This document shows, one piece after another, positions 1 to 9,386 of a stretch of DNA of 64,000 bases. This DNA is from Thiotrichales bacterium 19S3-11 (lineage in GTDB: Bacteria; Pseudomonadota; Gammaproteobacteria; Francisellales; Francisellaceae). The notes below the pieces were generated by a model. It was not told the DNA's origin, did not search any database, and was given only the letters and a program-made list of their open reading frames with translations. Location: NCBI GenBank assembly GCA_021713295.1, contig JAKJJU010000007.1, positions 1 to 64,000 on the forward strand, in the 5' to 3' direction. The first letter of the stretch is position 1, and each line of letters starts with the position of its first letter. Made by a program: the position numbers and the translations under genes.

Positions 1-173
1 AGAAAATGCTCCAAGGAATATGGGGATTATAAAGAAAACTGTATTGAATTTATTTCAATCAGTTAAGAGGGCCAATCCTAGAATGAGTCTAAAGCGCATA
101 AGAAAGCTGGCAGGCTGGGATTCTGAATTTATGGATAAAATTTTAGCTGCTAAATTTTAGTGAGGTGACCCTG
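1..173 (+). mobile_element. Right end of an ISAs1-type insertion sequence (transposase C-terminus)
   Basis: Frame 2 is open from the window edge to a TAG at 158-160 and encodes the last 52 residues of a transposase. The text includes ENAPRN near the start and KRIRKLAGWDSEFMDKIL near the end. Transposases of the ISAs1 group typically end with an Asn-rich stretch, a basic KR..R segment and a GWD-acidic-aromatic motif, and this matches. Thirteen bases after the stop the sequence reads CCCTG (169-173), the complement of a CAGGG terminus, which fits the usual end of this group, so I place the element boundary at about 173. The rest of the element lies outside the window. The family assignment is from memory; the truncation of the next gene at exactly this point supports the boundary. 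Confidence 0.7.
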
Positions 174-851
174 GAATTAAGTTCCGGTACTATTATTGGA
201 TTTGAGGTGTTATCTAGGTGGATTAACTCTAACGAAGGAATTATTACTCCAGATAAGTACATGAAAGATGTTGAAAGTGGTATGGAAATTTATTGGTTAA
301 CAGAACAATTAATTCGTGATGGGGTTCAAGTTTTAAAAGAAATTCAAGCAACTGATAAATCATGTGGTTTGTCTTTTAATCTTTCTTCAAAAATTGTAGC
401 TGATACTCGAATAATAAACAAAATTACAGAATATTTTAATAATGCTTCAATTAATCACTCTACTGTTACGTTCGAAATTACAGAGTCAGCCTATATGTAC
501 TACCCTAATATCGCGCTCAAAAACATACAAAAGCTTTTTAGTTTAGGGTTTAATATATCTTTAGATGATTTTGGCACAGGTTATACGTCATATTCTTATA
601 TAAAAAATATGAAATTAAATGAGATAAAAATCGACAAATCATTCATTCATGGAATTCGTGATAGCAAGGTAAATCAGACTATTGTAAAGAATATATTACA
701 TCTTAGTAAAGAGCTAGGTTTACAATCATGTGCTGAAGGAATAGAAACGGAAGATGATTATTTGTTTCTAAAAAAAATGGGTTGTGATATTGGTCAGGGC
801 TTTTTTTGGTCTAAACCTATTCCTTATAAAGAGGCATTAAAACTAATATAA
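165..851 (+). pseudogene. EAL-domain protein, 5' end removed by the insertion sequence
   Basis: The reading frame encodes most of an EAL domain (cyclic-di-GMP phosphodiesterase family). Visible motifs in order are GFEVLSRW (the EAL signature, with Val in place of Ala but the metal-binding Glu kept), SFNLSS, FEITES, DDFGTGYTSYSYIKN, IKIDKSF, EGIET and GQGFFWSKP, so the residues used for metal binding and catalysis appear intact. The coding text starts at the second half of the first beta strand, immediately after the presumed IS end at 173; the usual YQPI segment and any upstream sensor or GGDEF domain are missing. A GTG at 165 inside the IS end could start a 228-residue product, but no good ribosome binding site precedes it. 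Probably inactive in vivo, though the catalytic core could fold if expressed. Confidence 0.8.
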
Positions 852-1016
852 TTAAGAGGACACAATTGTGAAAATTTAAGTTTTAGCTGCTTGTAAAATT
901 GAGCGAATTCATGTACGACGGTGCCTTTGTTTAATTTAATTCTGTTTAAAAAATCGCTCTTATCTTGATGTGAATCAAATTCAACTATTATTTAATAAAA
1001 GATATCTTTTTGTGCG

Positions 1017-1050
1017 AACTAATTTTATGTTACAAATGAAGAAATTAGTT
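1017..1050. promoter_or_regulatory. 9-bp inverted repeat upstream of the 440-residue unknown gene
   Basis: AACTAATTT at 1017-1025 is matched by its exact complement AAATTAGTT at 1042-1050, separated by 16 bases and ending about 30 bases before the GTG start at 1082. It may be an operator or an RNA hairpin in the leader. No recognisable -35/-10 pair could be assigned with confidence. In sequence this AT-rich a chance repeat of this size is possible. Confidence 0.3.
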
Positions 1051-1081
1051 AATGAATAAGTAAATAGGGGGAGGTAAGCGC

Positions 1082-2404
1082 GTGTATACACTGTCTAATT
1101 ATTTTAAAAACTATGATAATACGAAGTATAGTAAGTCACTAAAGAAATATATTGTTAATGAAGGGATTAGATTAAAATTACAATTATCTAGTAATAATAA
1201 TGCAAGCATAGACTTATTAAATGATATAGCTATAAGGATACAAAAGCGTATTAATAAAGGAACTTTAGATCAAGATTCTATTGATCGTTATTCTCGCGAG
1301 ATATCTAAAGAGGCTAATATACAAATTGATGATGTTAATAAGTATATTAAAACATGCATTATTTTGTCTAAGCATCATAGTAGTCAAAGTACAAAAATTA
1401 ACTGGCTTAATTTTACTAATAGAACAGATTCAATCTCTCATCTTATAAATAATGAATATTGTTTAGTTGAAAAAAATGAATTAGATGAATTATTAGCAAA
1501 AATATTTCTAAATGCTAGCGATGTTAATGCAAGAATGAAACAAGAAGATTATAAAGCCTATCATATACTTAAAGCGCTAAAAACAGAGTCAGTCGTTAAT
1601 GAAATTGCAAACCAGTTTGTCGAGTTAATAAGGAATAAGTTTAATTTTCAAGGATTTAAAGACATGGTTATGGTAGGTTTAATCCAAAAAAACTCTGAAA
1701 AAAAGACATATTATCCAACAGTCAAGTTAGACGAGTTAGGCCTTAATGATATAGAGAAACTACTAAATTTTCTTAGTGATAACAATAAAGACTATATTGT
1801 AAAACTTTCTATTTTATGGATGCTGCCTTCTAAATTTCCCAGTGAGTATGCTCGGTTAATAGATCGTATTTATACGAATAATATTCAACCAACTAAAAAT
1901 ATTAAGAATAATGATCAGAAACTTCAATTAGTTACTCCATGTTTAGATAAAATAGGAAATTCAAATAGTATTGTTGATGAAACTCTTTTTAAAGAAGCTT
2001 ATTTCTATCCATGGTATCGTGATTCTGATTATATTGATATTGATGAAAGTAGTCTTAGTGTGTTTACTAAAAATTGCATTCAATATGGTATTCCTTATGT
2101 TTCAGGTGGTTCAGGAATGGCAAACATGTATTGTAAGGTCATGGATATATTAAAAATACCTTCGGACTCTGAGCTTGGTAAAGAGTTTATGCAAGCTGCA
2201 AGTGCATATATTGTAGCTTCAGGTATGCATTCTTATTATGAAGTAGAGTATGCATTTAATTTATACATTAAAAAGTGTCATGATATGGTATGTTGGCCAT
2301 CTATAGGGTTATTAGAAAATACTACACGAGATAAGCCCCCATCTCCTGTAACCCTTATAAGTAATTCCAATCTAGAGGAAGTGAAGCCTGTCTTATCTTT
2401 TTAG
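1082..2404 (+). CDS. Unrecognised 440-residue protein, effector-like
   Basis: The gene starts at a GTG preceded by a strong GGGGGAGG ribosome binding site ending 5 bases upstream. The product is hydrophilic and mostly helical by composition, with no signal peptide or membrane segment. The N-terminal half is rich in Lys, Asn, Asp and Ile. The C-terminal third has a distinctive segment at about residues 336-387 (YGIPYVSGGSG, then an Ala-rich stretch and GMHSYYE). From memory, similar SGxSG...G.HS..E segments occur in Legionella and Coxiella proteins annotated as putative effectors, but I cannot name a family. The last 30 residues are Pro/Ser/Asn-rich and look disordered. It stands alone between the disrupted EAL gene and mutY. 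The function is unknown; translocation into a host is a guess from style and context. Confidence 0.85.
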   Translation: MYTLSNYFKNYDNTKYSKSLKKYIVNEGIRLKLQLSSNNNASIDLLNDIAIRIQKRINKGTLDQDSIDRYSREISKEANIQIDDVNKYIKTCIILSKHHSSQSTKINWLNFTNRTDSISHLINNEYCLVEKNELDELLAKIFLNASDVNARMKQEDYKAYHILKALKTESVVNEIANQFVELIRNKFNFQGFKDMVMVGLIQKNSEKKTYYPTVKLDELGLNDIEKLLNFLSDNNKDYIVKLSILWMLPSKFPSEYARLIDRIYTNNIQPTKNIKNNDQKLQLVTPCLDKIGNSNSIVDETLFKEAYFYPWYRDSDYIDIDESSLSVFTKNCIQYGIPYVSGGSGMANMYCKVMDILKIPSDSELGKEFMQAASAYIVASGMHSYYEVEYAFNLYIKKCHDMVCWPSIGLLENTTRDKPPSPVTLISNSNLEEVKPVLSF

Positions 2405-2469
2405 GTGGTGTGGTAACCAGATCAGGAGAATTAGGTGTAAAATACTTAAGTAAGTATCAATATAGCAGC

Positions 2470-3480
2470 CTACAATTGATTCTGAAAAAAAGCCATCATG
2501 GGTTTTGGTAGGGCAAAATTAGTTAGTTCATCAATTGTAATTAATTGATCAGTATCATTAATCTCTAGCATGGCGGTTTCAATAAATATAAAATTATAAA
2601 TTAATTTAAAATGGCTAAACAGATGCGTATAGTTTTTCGTTGTTTTATGGGGCTTAATTTTAGCTAGCATCGGGTAGTCATTTATTTCAGGTAGTGACCA
2701 AAGTCCACCCCAGATACCTTCAGAAGGGCGTTTTTTTAAAATAAATTTATTGCTATTTTCAATAACTAAAAAGCTAGTTGTTTTTGTTGGTCTATGTTTT
2801 TTCAATGCTTTGACAGGGTAGTTCATTTGATTATTATTTTGATAAGCTTGGCAGAATTGATTAACAGGGCATAACAAGCAGCTTGGGTTAGTTTTAGTGC
2901 AGAGCATAGCTCCAAGATCCATTAAGCCTTGGTTATAGGCTCTTGTATTATTTTCGGGCATTAATTCTTCAGCATGCTGCCATAGCTGGTTTAATGCCTT
3001 TGTTTTATTTATCGGAGTTGCTAATTGATGAACTCTTGCAAAAATGCGCTTAACATTACCATCTAATATGGGAAAATTTTGGTTAAGTCCTAAGGATAAT
3101 ATTGCACCTGCTGTCGATCGACCAATGCCAGGTAGTTTTATGATTTCTTCATAGCTGTGTGGAAAAATTCCATTGTATTGATTGGCTATTATATTGGCTG
3201 TTTTATATAAATTTCTAGCTCTTGAGTAATAACCTAAGCCTGCCCAGAGTTTCATAATTGCTTCTTCAGGGGCAGAGGCTAAATCTATAATATTAGGAAA
3301 TTGGCGAATAAATTCATTGAAATAGGGGATAACTGTTTTAACTTGTGTTTGTTGTAGCATGGTTTCAGATAGCCAAACACGGTAGGCATTGATATTTTTT
3401 TGCCAAGGTAGATGATGGCGGCCTTCTTGTTTTTGCCAATGAATAATACACTGGCTGAAAGAGCGTTGTCTATTTGACAT
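2470..3480 (-). CDS. mutY: A/G-specific adenine DNA glycosylase MutY
   Basis: MutY removes adenine mispaired with 8-oxoguanine or guanine in base-excision repair. The 336-residue product has the full family layout: SETMLQQTQV with the catalytic Glu at about residue 39, a helix-hairpin-helix LPGIGRSTAGAI at 116-127, the Asp of LDGNVKR at 140, and a [4Fe-4S] loop with Cys194, 201, 204 and 210 in the C-x6-C-x2-C-x5-C spacing. The last 100 residues form the Nudix-like domain that recognises 8-oxoguanine. Length is close to the 350 residues of the E. coli enzyme. It follows folD by 5 bases on the minus strand, so the two are likely co-transcribed. Confidence 0.96.
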   Translation of the reverse strand: MSNRQRSFSQCIIHWQKQEGRHHLPWQKNINAYRVWLSETMLQQTQVKTVIPYFNEFIRQFPNIIDLASAPEEAIMKLWAGLGYYSRARNLYKTANIIANQYNGIFPHSYEEIIKLPGIGRSTAGAILSLGLNQNFPILDGNVKRIFARVHQLATPINKTKALNQLWQHAEELMPENNTRAYNQGLMDLGAMLCTKTNPSCLLCPVNQFCQAYQNNNQMNYPVKALKKHRPTKTTSFLVIENSNKFILKKRPSEGIWGGLWSLPEINDYPMLAKIKPHKTTKNYTHLFSHFKLIYNFIFIETAMLEINDTDQLITIDELTNFALPKPMMAFFQNQL

Positions 3481-3485
3481 GATAG

Positions 3486-4349
3486 TTAATTGGTAAGTGT
3501 ATGTAGTTTAGACGCGGCATAAAGTGTGTTATCCAAAAGTGATGCAATGGTCATTGGTCCAACACCACCGGGTACAGGTGTAATCCAAGAAGCTCTTTCT
3601 TTAGCTGCTTCAAAATCAATATCACCTACTAAATGGCCATCAGCATCTCGATTAATCCCAACATCAATAACAATAGCGCCTTTTTTAATCCAGTCACCTT
3701 GTACAAATCTGGGCTTACCAATGGCTGTGACTAAGATATCCGCCTGCAACGTATGAAACGGTAAATTTTCAGTGAATCGATGACAATCAGTTACAGTACA
3801 ACCAGATTGCAATAACTCCATTACCATGGGGCGGCCAACAATATTTGAAGCACCGATGACAACAGCATGAAGACCTCTAATATCATGGACGGTTCGATCT
3901 AATAGTGTCATGATTCCTTTGGGTGTGCAGGGCCTTAGTAGAGGATTTCTTGTCATCAACCGACCAATATTATAAGGATGAAAACCATCGACATCTTTAT
4001 CAGGACGAATGGCTTCAATTATTTTTGTATTATCAATGTGCTCTGGCAGAGGCAATTGAACTAAAATACCATCAACAGATGAGTCATTATTTAGTTGCTC
4101 AATTAATTCAAGTAATTCAGTTTCTGAAGTATTCTCACTCAAATCATGATTAATTGATTTGAATCCAACATCATGACATGCTTTGCGCTTATTTTTAACA
4201 TATATTTCGCTAGCAGGGTTATTACCAACAATAATAACCGCTAAACCCGGTGGGCGTTTATTGTGCCCAATGCGAAGATCAACCGCATTTTTAATTTCAT
4301 TTCTAAGCTGAGTGGCTATTAATCTACCATCAATAATTTTGGCGCTCAT
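3486..4349 (-). CDS. folD: Bifunctional methylenetetrahydrofolate dehydrogenase/cyclohydrolase FolD
   Basis: FolD interconverts 5,10-methylene- and 10-formyl-tetrahydrofolate using NADP in the cytoplasm and supplies one-carbon units for purines and formyl-Met. The 287-residue protein keeps Tyr50 and Lys54 in [15 protein letters not shown] at about 93-102, Asp121 in KDVDGFHP, and the C-terminal PGGVGPMT signature. The size is normal for the family. It is the first gene of a two-gene minus-strand unit with mutY. Downstream use of one-carbon units ties it functionally to the glycine-cleavage genes at 30069-34512, though these are not in the same operon. Confidence 0.97.
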   Translation of the reverse strand: MSAKIIDGRLIATQLRNEIKNAVDLRIGHNKRPPGLAVIIVGNNPASEIYVKNKRKACHDVGFKSINHDLSENTSETELLELIEQLNNDSSVDGILVQLPLPEHIDNTKIIEAIRPDKDVDGFHPYNIGRLMTRNPLLRPCTPKGIMTLLDRTVHDIRGLHAVVIGASNIVGRPMVMELLQSGCTVTDCHRFTENLPFHTLQADILVTAIGKPRFVQGDWIKKGAIVIDVGINRDADGHLVGDIDFEAAKERASWITPVPGGVGPMTIASLLDNTLYAASKLHTLTN

Positions 4350-4453
4350 AATATATATTTATCAATTTATTTTCCCAATTTGTTTTGAATTTTAGCGCTA
4401 AGCATGCCATTTGGAAAGCTTATTTTATGACAAAGTATCATAGTGATTATTAA

Positions 4454-4462
4454 TGCTATAAT
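4454..4462 (+). promoter_or_regulatory. Extended -10 promoter element before the MFS gene
   Basis: TGCTATAAT is an exact consensus extended -10 (TGn followed by TATAAT), lying about 52 bases before the ATG at 4514. No good -35 hexamer sits 16-18 bases upstream; an ATGACA at 4427 is too far. Extended -10 promoters often work without a -35. It is the only promoter-like element in the folD/MFS divergent gap. Confidence 0.5.
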
Positions 4463-4513
4463 TAATAGATGTAGTAAAAAGTATCTATTGAGCATAATTT
4501 TGTTGGGGTCAAA

Positions 4514-5767
4514 ATGAGTAATATAAGACTGGTGAGCCCGTTTATTGTAGCAGTGTTATTTAGTGGGTTTTCTCTTTTCTTGCAGGTGTCACCGATATCA
4601 ACATCGGGCTATTACTCAGAAATAATCGGTGAGCCATTAGAAGATATTGTTCATTATACAAGCTTATATTTTGTTGCCTATGCAATATTACAAATACCGG
4701 TTGGAATAAGTTTAGATAAGTTAGGTGTTTATTTATTATTACCGTTAGGATTATTTATTACCTTTGTTAGCTGTATACTTCACTGGATTTCTCAAGATGT
4801 GACGATGTTAGCTATTTCAAGACTTTTAACAGGTACAGGTTGTGCTGTAGCTTATATCTCAGCAGTGTTTATTGCAGCGAATACATTTCAAAAAAAATAC
4901 CTTGCTATTTGTATTGCTATTATAGAGATAGCATCAACTATTGGCGCACTAATAGCTGGTAGCGTCTTGGATGATGCAATCTATCATATGGGCTGGAATG
5001 CTTCTAATATCATCATCATTAGTTTCGCGTTTGTTTTATTTTTACTTTCGATACAGTTTGTCTATAAGCAGAGAAGAAATTTGAATACATACAAACCAAG
5101 TTCATCAGAAAGTGTATTACAGTCAATTATTAATTGTTTTATTTTACTAAGATATAAAAAGGTTTTAGCAATTGTTTGTTATTGTTTTTTAACTTGGATG
5201 ATTATTATGTCATTTGCAGGTTTTTGGATTAAAAACTATTTTATGGTAACGCATGAATATTCAACTTACAGAGCATTATGGCTTTCTCAAATTTATTGGG
5301 TTAGTTTTTTATTGGGTAGTTTAGTTGTAGGGAAATTTGCCAAAAATATTAAAAGTTCTATATTGCTTGTAATGTTTCTTGCTTTATTAAATACGTTATC
5401 ATTGGGCTATTTTATAGTACCTTGGATGTCAAATTTTTATACATTGTGTTTATTGTTTTTGTGCTCTGGTATTGCGGCCTCGGGTATTGTCGTTGCATTA
5501 TCTGTTTTAGTGATGATCGTTCCTGAAGAAGCTAAAGGCTCGGCTATTGCTTTAACGAATACATTTATTGTCTTAGGTGGCTTTATTGGACAAATCGTAT
5601 TTGGCTATATGATTAGAAGTGATTTTCTAAATACTGTAGTTGATAAGTTAAACCCCGAGATATCTGTTAACTACTATAGCGCAATTTTTATGTTGCCGTG
5701 CATAGCACTTATTTCCTTAATTATCTTTGTATTGGCTTTTTATAGATCACTGGTTAGGCATTATTAG
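4514..5767 (+). CDS. MFS transporter of the phagosomal-transporter (Fpt/Pht) type
   Basis: This 417-residue protein has about 12 hydrophobic segments and belongs to the major facilitator superfamily. The first loop region reads LQVSPI, then YFVAYAILQIPVGISLDKLG, which combines the family A-motif position with the LQVSP and AYA-LQIPVG text that I remember from Francisella Fpt and Legionella Pht proteins. Those import amino acids or nucleosides needed for growth inside host cells. The substrate cannot be read from the sequence. It is divergent from folD and appears to be a single-gene unit with its own extended -10 promoter. The start ATG has a GGGG ribosome binding site about 7 bases upstream. 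Confidence 0.85.
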   Translation: MSNIRLVSPFIVAVLFSGFSLFLQVSPISTSGYYSEIIGEPLEDIVHYTSLYFVAYAILQIPVGISLDKLGVYLLLPLGLFITFVSCILHWISQDVTMLAISRLLTGTGCAVAYISAVFIAANTFQKKYLAICIAIIEIASTIGALIAGSVLDDAIYHMGWNASNIIIISFAFVLFLLSIQFVYKQRRNLNTYKPSSSESVLQSIINCFILLRYKKVLAIVCYCFLTWMIIMSFAGFWIKNYFMVTHEYSTYRALWLSQIYWVSFLLGSLVVGKFAKNIKSSILLVMFLALLNTLSLGYFIVPWMSNFYTLCLLFLCSGIAASGIVVALSVLVMIVPEEAKGSAIALTNTFIVLGGFIGQIVFGYMIRSDFLNTVVDKLNPEISVNYYSAIFMLPCIALISLIIFVLAFYRSLVRHY

Positions 5768-5909
5768 TATCATACTTAAATTGGTTAGCTTAAAATGAAA
5801 AAGTGTAATCTATTTTTGCTATTTAATTAAAATTTTAATAGAATTACAAAATTGCCCAAGTAAAAAGTGCTTAAAAATTCAATTAAATAGGTATTAGAAG
5901 AGTTAAAAT

Positions 5910-6800
5910 ATGAGCTGGTTTGAAAAGATAATTCCTCAAAAAATATTAACTGATACAAAGAAAAAAGAACTACCTGAAGGAGTTTGGGATAAATGTAAAT
6001 CATGTGATAATGTGCTATATACGCCTGAGCTTCTTAGTAATTTATTTGTATGCCCTCAGTGTGATTATCATATGCGCATTTCAGCAAGAGACCGTTTAGG
6101 CTATTTTCTAGATAAAGATTTAATGGTTGAAATTGGTTCAGATATCCATCCTAAGGATATGCTGAAATTTAAAGATACTAAAGCCTATAAGGATCGTATT
6201 ACGCAAGCCCAGAAAAAAACGGGTGAAAAAGATGCATTAGTCGTAATGGAAGGAAAACTAGAGGGAAGAGTTGTTGTTGCAAGTGCATTTGACTTTTCCT
6301 TTTTAGGTGGCTCAATGGGGTCGGTCATTGGAGAGCGTTTTCGTTTAGGTGTTGAGCGAGCAATAGAATTAGAATGCCCATTTATTTGTTTTACGGCTAG
6401 TGGTGGTGCGAGAATGCAAGAGTCTTTATTTTCATTAATGCAAATGACGAAAGTTTCTGCTGTTCTAGCAAAGTTATCGGAAAAATCATTACCGTATATT
6501 GTCGTATTGACAGATCCAACAACTGGTGGCGTTTCTGCATCATTGGCTATGCTTGGTGATATTCAAATCGCTGAGCCTAAAGCGTTAATAGGATTTGCTG
6601 GGCCAAGAGTGATTGAGCAAACGGTTCGAGAGAAGTTACCAGAAGGCTTTCAACGCAGTGAATTTTTAGTTGAGAAAGGAATGGTTGATTTAATTGTTGA
6701 TCGTCGAAAGATGCGTCAAAAAGTTGCATATATATTAAATCAGTTAATGTATAACAAGGATCAAAAAGCAAATTCAGATGCTGACACTACAAAAGCATAG
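5910..6800 (+). CDS. accD: Acetyl-CoA carboxylase carboxyltransferase subunit beta
   Basis: AccD is the beta subunit of the carboxyltransferase that moves CO2 from carboxybiotin to acetyl-CoA, the committing step of fatty-acid synthesis. The 296-residue product begins with a zinc ribbon (Cys29, Cys32, Cys48, Cys51) followed by the crotonase-like carboxyltransferase domain with [11 protein letters not shown] and [17 protein letters not shown], and the end region [21 protein letters not shown]. The last 23 bases overlap the start of folC, a common arrangement in proteobacteria that suggests translational coupling. Confidence 0.97.
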   Translation: MSWFEKIIPQKILTDTKKKELPEGVWDKCKSCDNVLYTPELLSNLFVCPQCDYHMRISARDRLGYFLDKDLMVEIGSDIHPKDMLKFKDTKAYKDRITQAQKKTGEKDALVVMEGKLEGRVVVASAFDFSFLGGSMGSVIGERFRLGVERAIELECPFICFTASGGARMQESLFSLMQMTKVSAVLAKLSEKSLPYIVVLTDPTTGGVSASLAMLGDIQIAEPKALIGFAGPRVIEQTVREKLPEGFQRSEFLVEKGMVDLIVDRRKMRQKVAYILNQLMYNKDQKANSDADTTKA

Positions 6801-8016
6801 TAATTTATCTAATTGGTTAAATAGACTTGAAGCAATAGGTTTTGTTGAGCGTTTAGATATAGTCCAAGTAAAAAGAATAGTCTCACAGTTGGGTGTTAGC
6901 AAAGATTTTTTCTTAATAACCGTAACAGGTACTAATGGTAAAGGATCAACTTGTCACTTGTTAGATAGCGTATTGAGAAAGTCAGGCTATAAGGTTGGTT
7001 TATTTACTTCACCACATTTATTTAAATACAACGAAAGAATCAGTATTAATGGCCATTTAGCTAGCGATGAACAAATTGTCCTAGCGCTTGAGCAAGTGGA
7101 CCTTATTGCTAATAAATTAGATCTTACTTTGGGCTATTTTAGCTATACCTTCTTGGCTGCTTGTGTCATTTTTTCACAAGCTGAGCTTGATTTTCTTATT
7201 TTGGAAGTTGGTTGTGGTGGGCGCTTAGATCCAAGCAATGCATTTGATGCCGATATTGTTGCGATTACTTCAATTGGGCTTGATCATCAAGATTTATTAG
7301 GTGATACAAGAGAGAAAATTGCTCTTGAAAAAGCAGCTTTAGCAAGAGCTAATAAGCCAGTTGTTATTGGAGAGGCTGAGTTTCCAAAAACTGCCTTGAC
7401 CTACTTGAATAAACTAAATGCAAATTGCTTTAGCTATGATGCTTTAACCTTAGAAACACAATATGCCCAATCATCGCCAAAATTTCTGCATGTTAATAAC
7501 TTGAAAGTTGTGATTAAAATTTTAATGCTGTTGAAGTCTCAAGGTTTCAATATCAATGAAGAAATGATTCTGTCATCGTTGGCAAGCTTTTCTTTATTGG
7601 GGCGTACCCAAGTATTGACAGTTAAACAGAAAACTGTAATTTTTGATGTAGGGCATAATGAGCAGTGTTTTAGTTATTTAGTTAAGTATTTAAAGAAAAA
7701 TTATCCTAAAAATAAAGTTAAGGTTCTATATACAGCTTTTGCTAATAAATCTGTTGGAAACGTGATCACAGCGTGTGGGAACTATTTTGATCAATGGATA
7801 GTAACATCACTTAAATCACTTGATAATAGAGCAATGCCTTTAGATGATCTAGTTTCTTATTTTGCTTATCAATCATATACGTCATTTGAGCAACCAGAAG
7901 TAGCGTTTGAATCAATGCTAAATAATGAAAATGATCAGAGCATTTATGTTGTATCAGGATCGTTTGTGTTAGTTTCGTATTTATTAAGCTATTGTAATAA
8001 AAAGGGTTATATTTAA
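6778..8016 (+). CDS. folC: Dihydrofolate synthase / folylpolyglutamate synthase
   Basis: FolC adds L-glutamate to dihydropteroate and then extends the polyglutamate tail of folates, using ATP. The Mur-ligase fold is visible: a P-loop at residues 51-57 (GTNGKGS), the folate-binding FTSPHL followed by YNERI, the carbamylated-Lys region LEKAALAR, and IFDVGHN in the C-terminal domain. 412 residues is normal. It overlaps accD by 23 bases and tsaE by one base (TAATG), so accD-folC-tsaE is one tightly packed transcription unit. Confidence 0.95.
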   Translation: MLTLQKHSNLSNWLNRLEAIGFVERLDIVQVKRIVSQLGVSKDFFLITVTGTNGKGSTCHLLDSVLRKSGYKVGLFTSPHLFKYNERISINGHLASDEQIVLALEQVDLIANKLDLTLGYFSYTFLAACVIFSQAELDFLILEVGCGGRLDPSNAFDADIVAITSIGLDHQDLLGDTREKIALEKAALARANKPVVIGEAEFPKTALTYLNKLNANCFSYDALTLETQYAQSSPKFLHVNNLKVVIKILMLLKSQGFNINEEMILSSLASFSLLGRTQVLTVKQKTVIFDVGHNEQCFSYLVKYLKKNYPKNKVKVLYTAFANKSVGNVITACGNYFDQWIVTSLKSLDNRAMPLDDLVSYFAYQSYTSFEQPEVAFESMLNNENDQSIYVVSGSFVLVSYLLSYCNKKGYI

Positions 8017-8426
8017 TGATAAAAACGCTTGATGAGCAAGCAATGATTGCTTACGGTATGACGTTTGCCAAGCAATTAAAAAAAGGTGATAAAATCTATT
8101 TATATGGTGATTTAGGTGCAGGTAAGACAACTCTCGTCAAAGGTATTCTAAGAGGGCTTGGTTACAAAGGTTTGGTTAAAAGCCCAACTTATGCTTTAGT
8201 AGAATCTTATGAGCTTGAGCATGTTACAGCTTATCATTTTGATTTATATCGTTTAGGTGAACCTGAGGAGCTTGAATGGCTTGGTATTCGTGACTATTTT
8301 AATGAAGAGTCTATCTGCTTGATTGAATGGCCGCAAAAAGGAGGGGATTTCCTTCCTAAAGCTAATTATACGGTTAATATTGAGTATCTAGGAGAAGATG
8401 CTAGAGAGGTCAAAATTATTAGTTGA
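8016..8426 (+). CDS. tsaE: tRNA threonylcarbamoyladenosine biosynthesis ATPase TsaE
   Basis: TsaE is the ATPase partner of TsaB and TsaD in making N6-threonylcarbamoyladenosine at position 37 of tRNAs that read ANN codons. The 136-residue protein has the Walker A GDLGAGKT at 31-38, SPTYALVESY and YHFDLYRL, and IEWPQKGGDFLP near the end, the usual family order. Its ATG overlaps the folC stop codon by one base (TAATG). It ends 21 bases from the convergent sigma-factor gene. Confidence 0.95.
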   Translation: MIKTLDEQAMIAYGMTFAKQLKKGDKIYLYGDLGAGKTTLVKGILRGLGYKGLVKSPTYALVESYELEHVTAYHFDLYRLGEPEELEWLGIRDYFNEESICLIEWPQKGGDFLPKANYTVNIEYLGEDAREVKIIS

Positions 8427-8446
8427 TATGAGGTGAAATAAGTCCT

Positions 8447-9310
8447 CTATTTTATCAACATTTTTATTTTGTCTGATTCTAATTTATCTTTTAATAGCTT
8501 AAGTGCTTCCAGTTGGATTTGACGGATACGTTCTCTTGTTAAACCAACTTGATAAGCAACTTCTTCTAGTGTATGTCGAGAATAACCCATTAACCCATAA
8601 CGCATTGTTAATACTTGTTTTTGTTGGGGGGTAAGTTCATCAAGAATACGGTAGACGAATCGTTGTACATCGGTTTCTTGCATTTGATGTTCAGGCTCAT
8701 CATTGCGTTCTGCTTTTAGGCGATGAGCTTGTTGGACATAATATTGATCCATTAGTTCATCAAGAGAGTCTATGGGATTAATCAAAGCTTGGTGTTTTTC
8801 TAGCTCATCAGGTCTCATATTCATTAGTTCGGCTAATTCTTCCGTCGTAGGAGCGCGTAAATGTTTTTTACTGAATTTCCTATGATGCTTTTTTATATGG
8901 TATAGATGATTGAGAACATTGCTTGGAATACGAATTAAGCGACCTTTATTACTAATAGCGCGCTCAATGGTTTGCCTTATCCACCAAGTTGCATACGTTG
9001 AGAAGCGGTAACCTAGTTTCGGTTCGAATTTTTCAACCGCACGCATTAAGCCAATATTACCCTCAGATATCAGATCAAGTAATGTTAAACCTCGATTTAA
9101 ATACCTAAGTGATGCTTTAACAACAAGCCTTAAATTAGATTCAATCATTTTTCTTTTAGCTTCTTGTGAACCCTTTTTAGCTGCAAGTGCATATTTTTTT
9201 TCTTCTTTTGCAGTTAAAATTTGGTACTCACTAACGTCATTGAAGTATGCTCTAACAATAGAGTATTCTTCATAGCTGTTGTGCGGAATTGAGATTTTCT
9301 TAGTAGTCAT
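8447..9310 (-). CDS. RpoS-like group 2 sigma-70 factor
   Basis: The 287-residue protein has sigma regions 1.2 to 4.2. Region 2 covers about residues 54-119 with [31 protein letters not shown] and [18 protein letters not shown]. Region 4.2 (about 247-273) has the helix-turn-helix [20 protein letters not shown]. The text [11 protein letters not shown] with RLIRIP and the overall size match RpoS-type group 2 factors much better than RpoH, which has a different region 2.4 (VHWIKAEIHEYV). It lacks the long region 1.1 and non-conserved region of RpoD. RpoS in many gammaproteobacteria sits beside nlpD; here it lies downstream of ygfZ and rep. A role in stationary or stress adaptation is inferred. 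Confidence 0.85.
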   Translation of the reverse strand: MTTKKISIPHNSYEEYSIVRAYFNDVSEYQILTAKEEKKYALAAKKGSQEAKRKMIESNLRLVVKASLRYLNRGLTLLDLISEGNIGLMRAVEKFEPKLGYRFSTYATWWIRQTIERAISNKGRLIRIPSNVLNHLYHIKKHHRKFSKKHLRAPTTEELAELMNMRPDELEKHQALINPIDSLDELMDQYYVQQAHRLKAERNDEPEHQMQETDVQRFVYRILDELTPQQKQVLTMRYGLMGYSRHTLEEVAYQVGLTRERIRQIQLEALKLLKDKLESDKIKMLIK

Positions 9311-9386
9311 TGTATATCAAACACCTATATTATCTGTATTTGAGGTAATTTTAAGTATAGTTTGCATGTTTGAATTAAGCAAATTA

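Noticed and set aside
2442-2457. ATACTTA/TAAGTAT hairpin between the 440-residue gene and mutY as a terminator
   Set aside because: The stem has almost no G-C pairs, a 2-base loop and no T run on either strand.
8423-8458. Hairpin between tsaE and the sigma-factor gene as a bidirectional terminator
   Set aside because: Only short blocks (GAGG/CCTC and TTGATA/TATCAA) pair, with mismatches between, and there is no T run.
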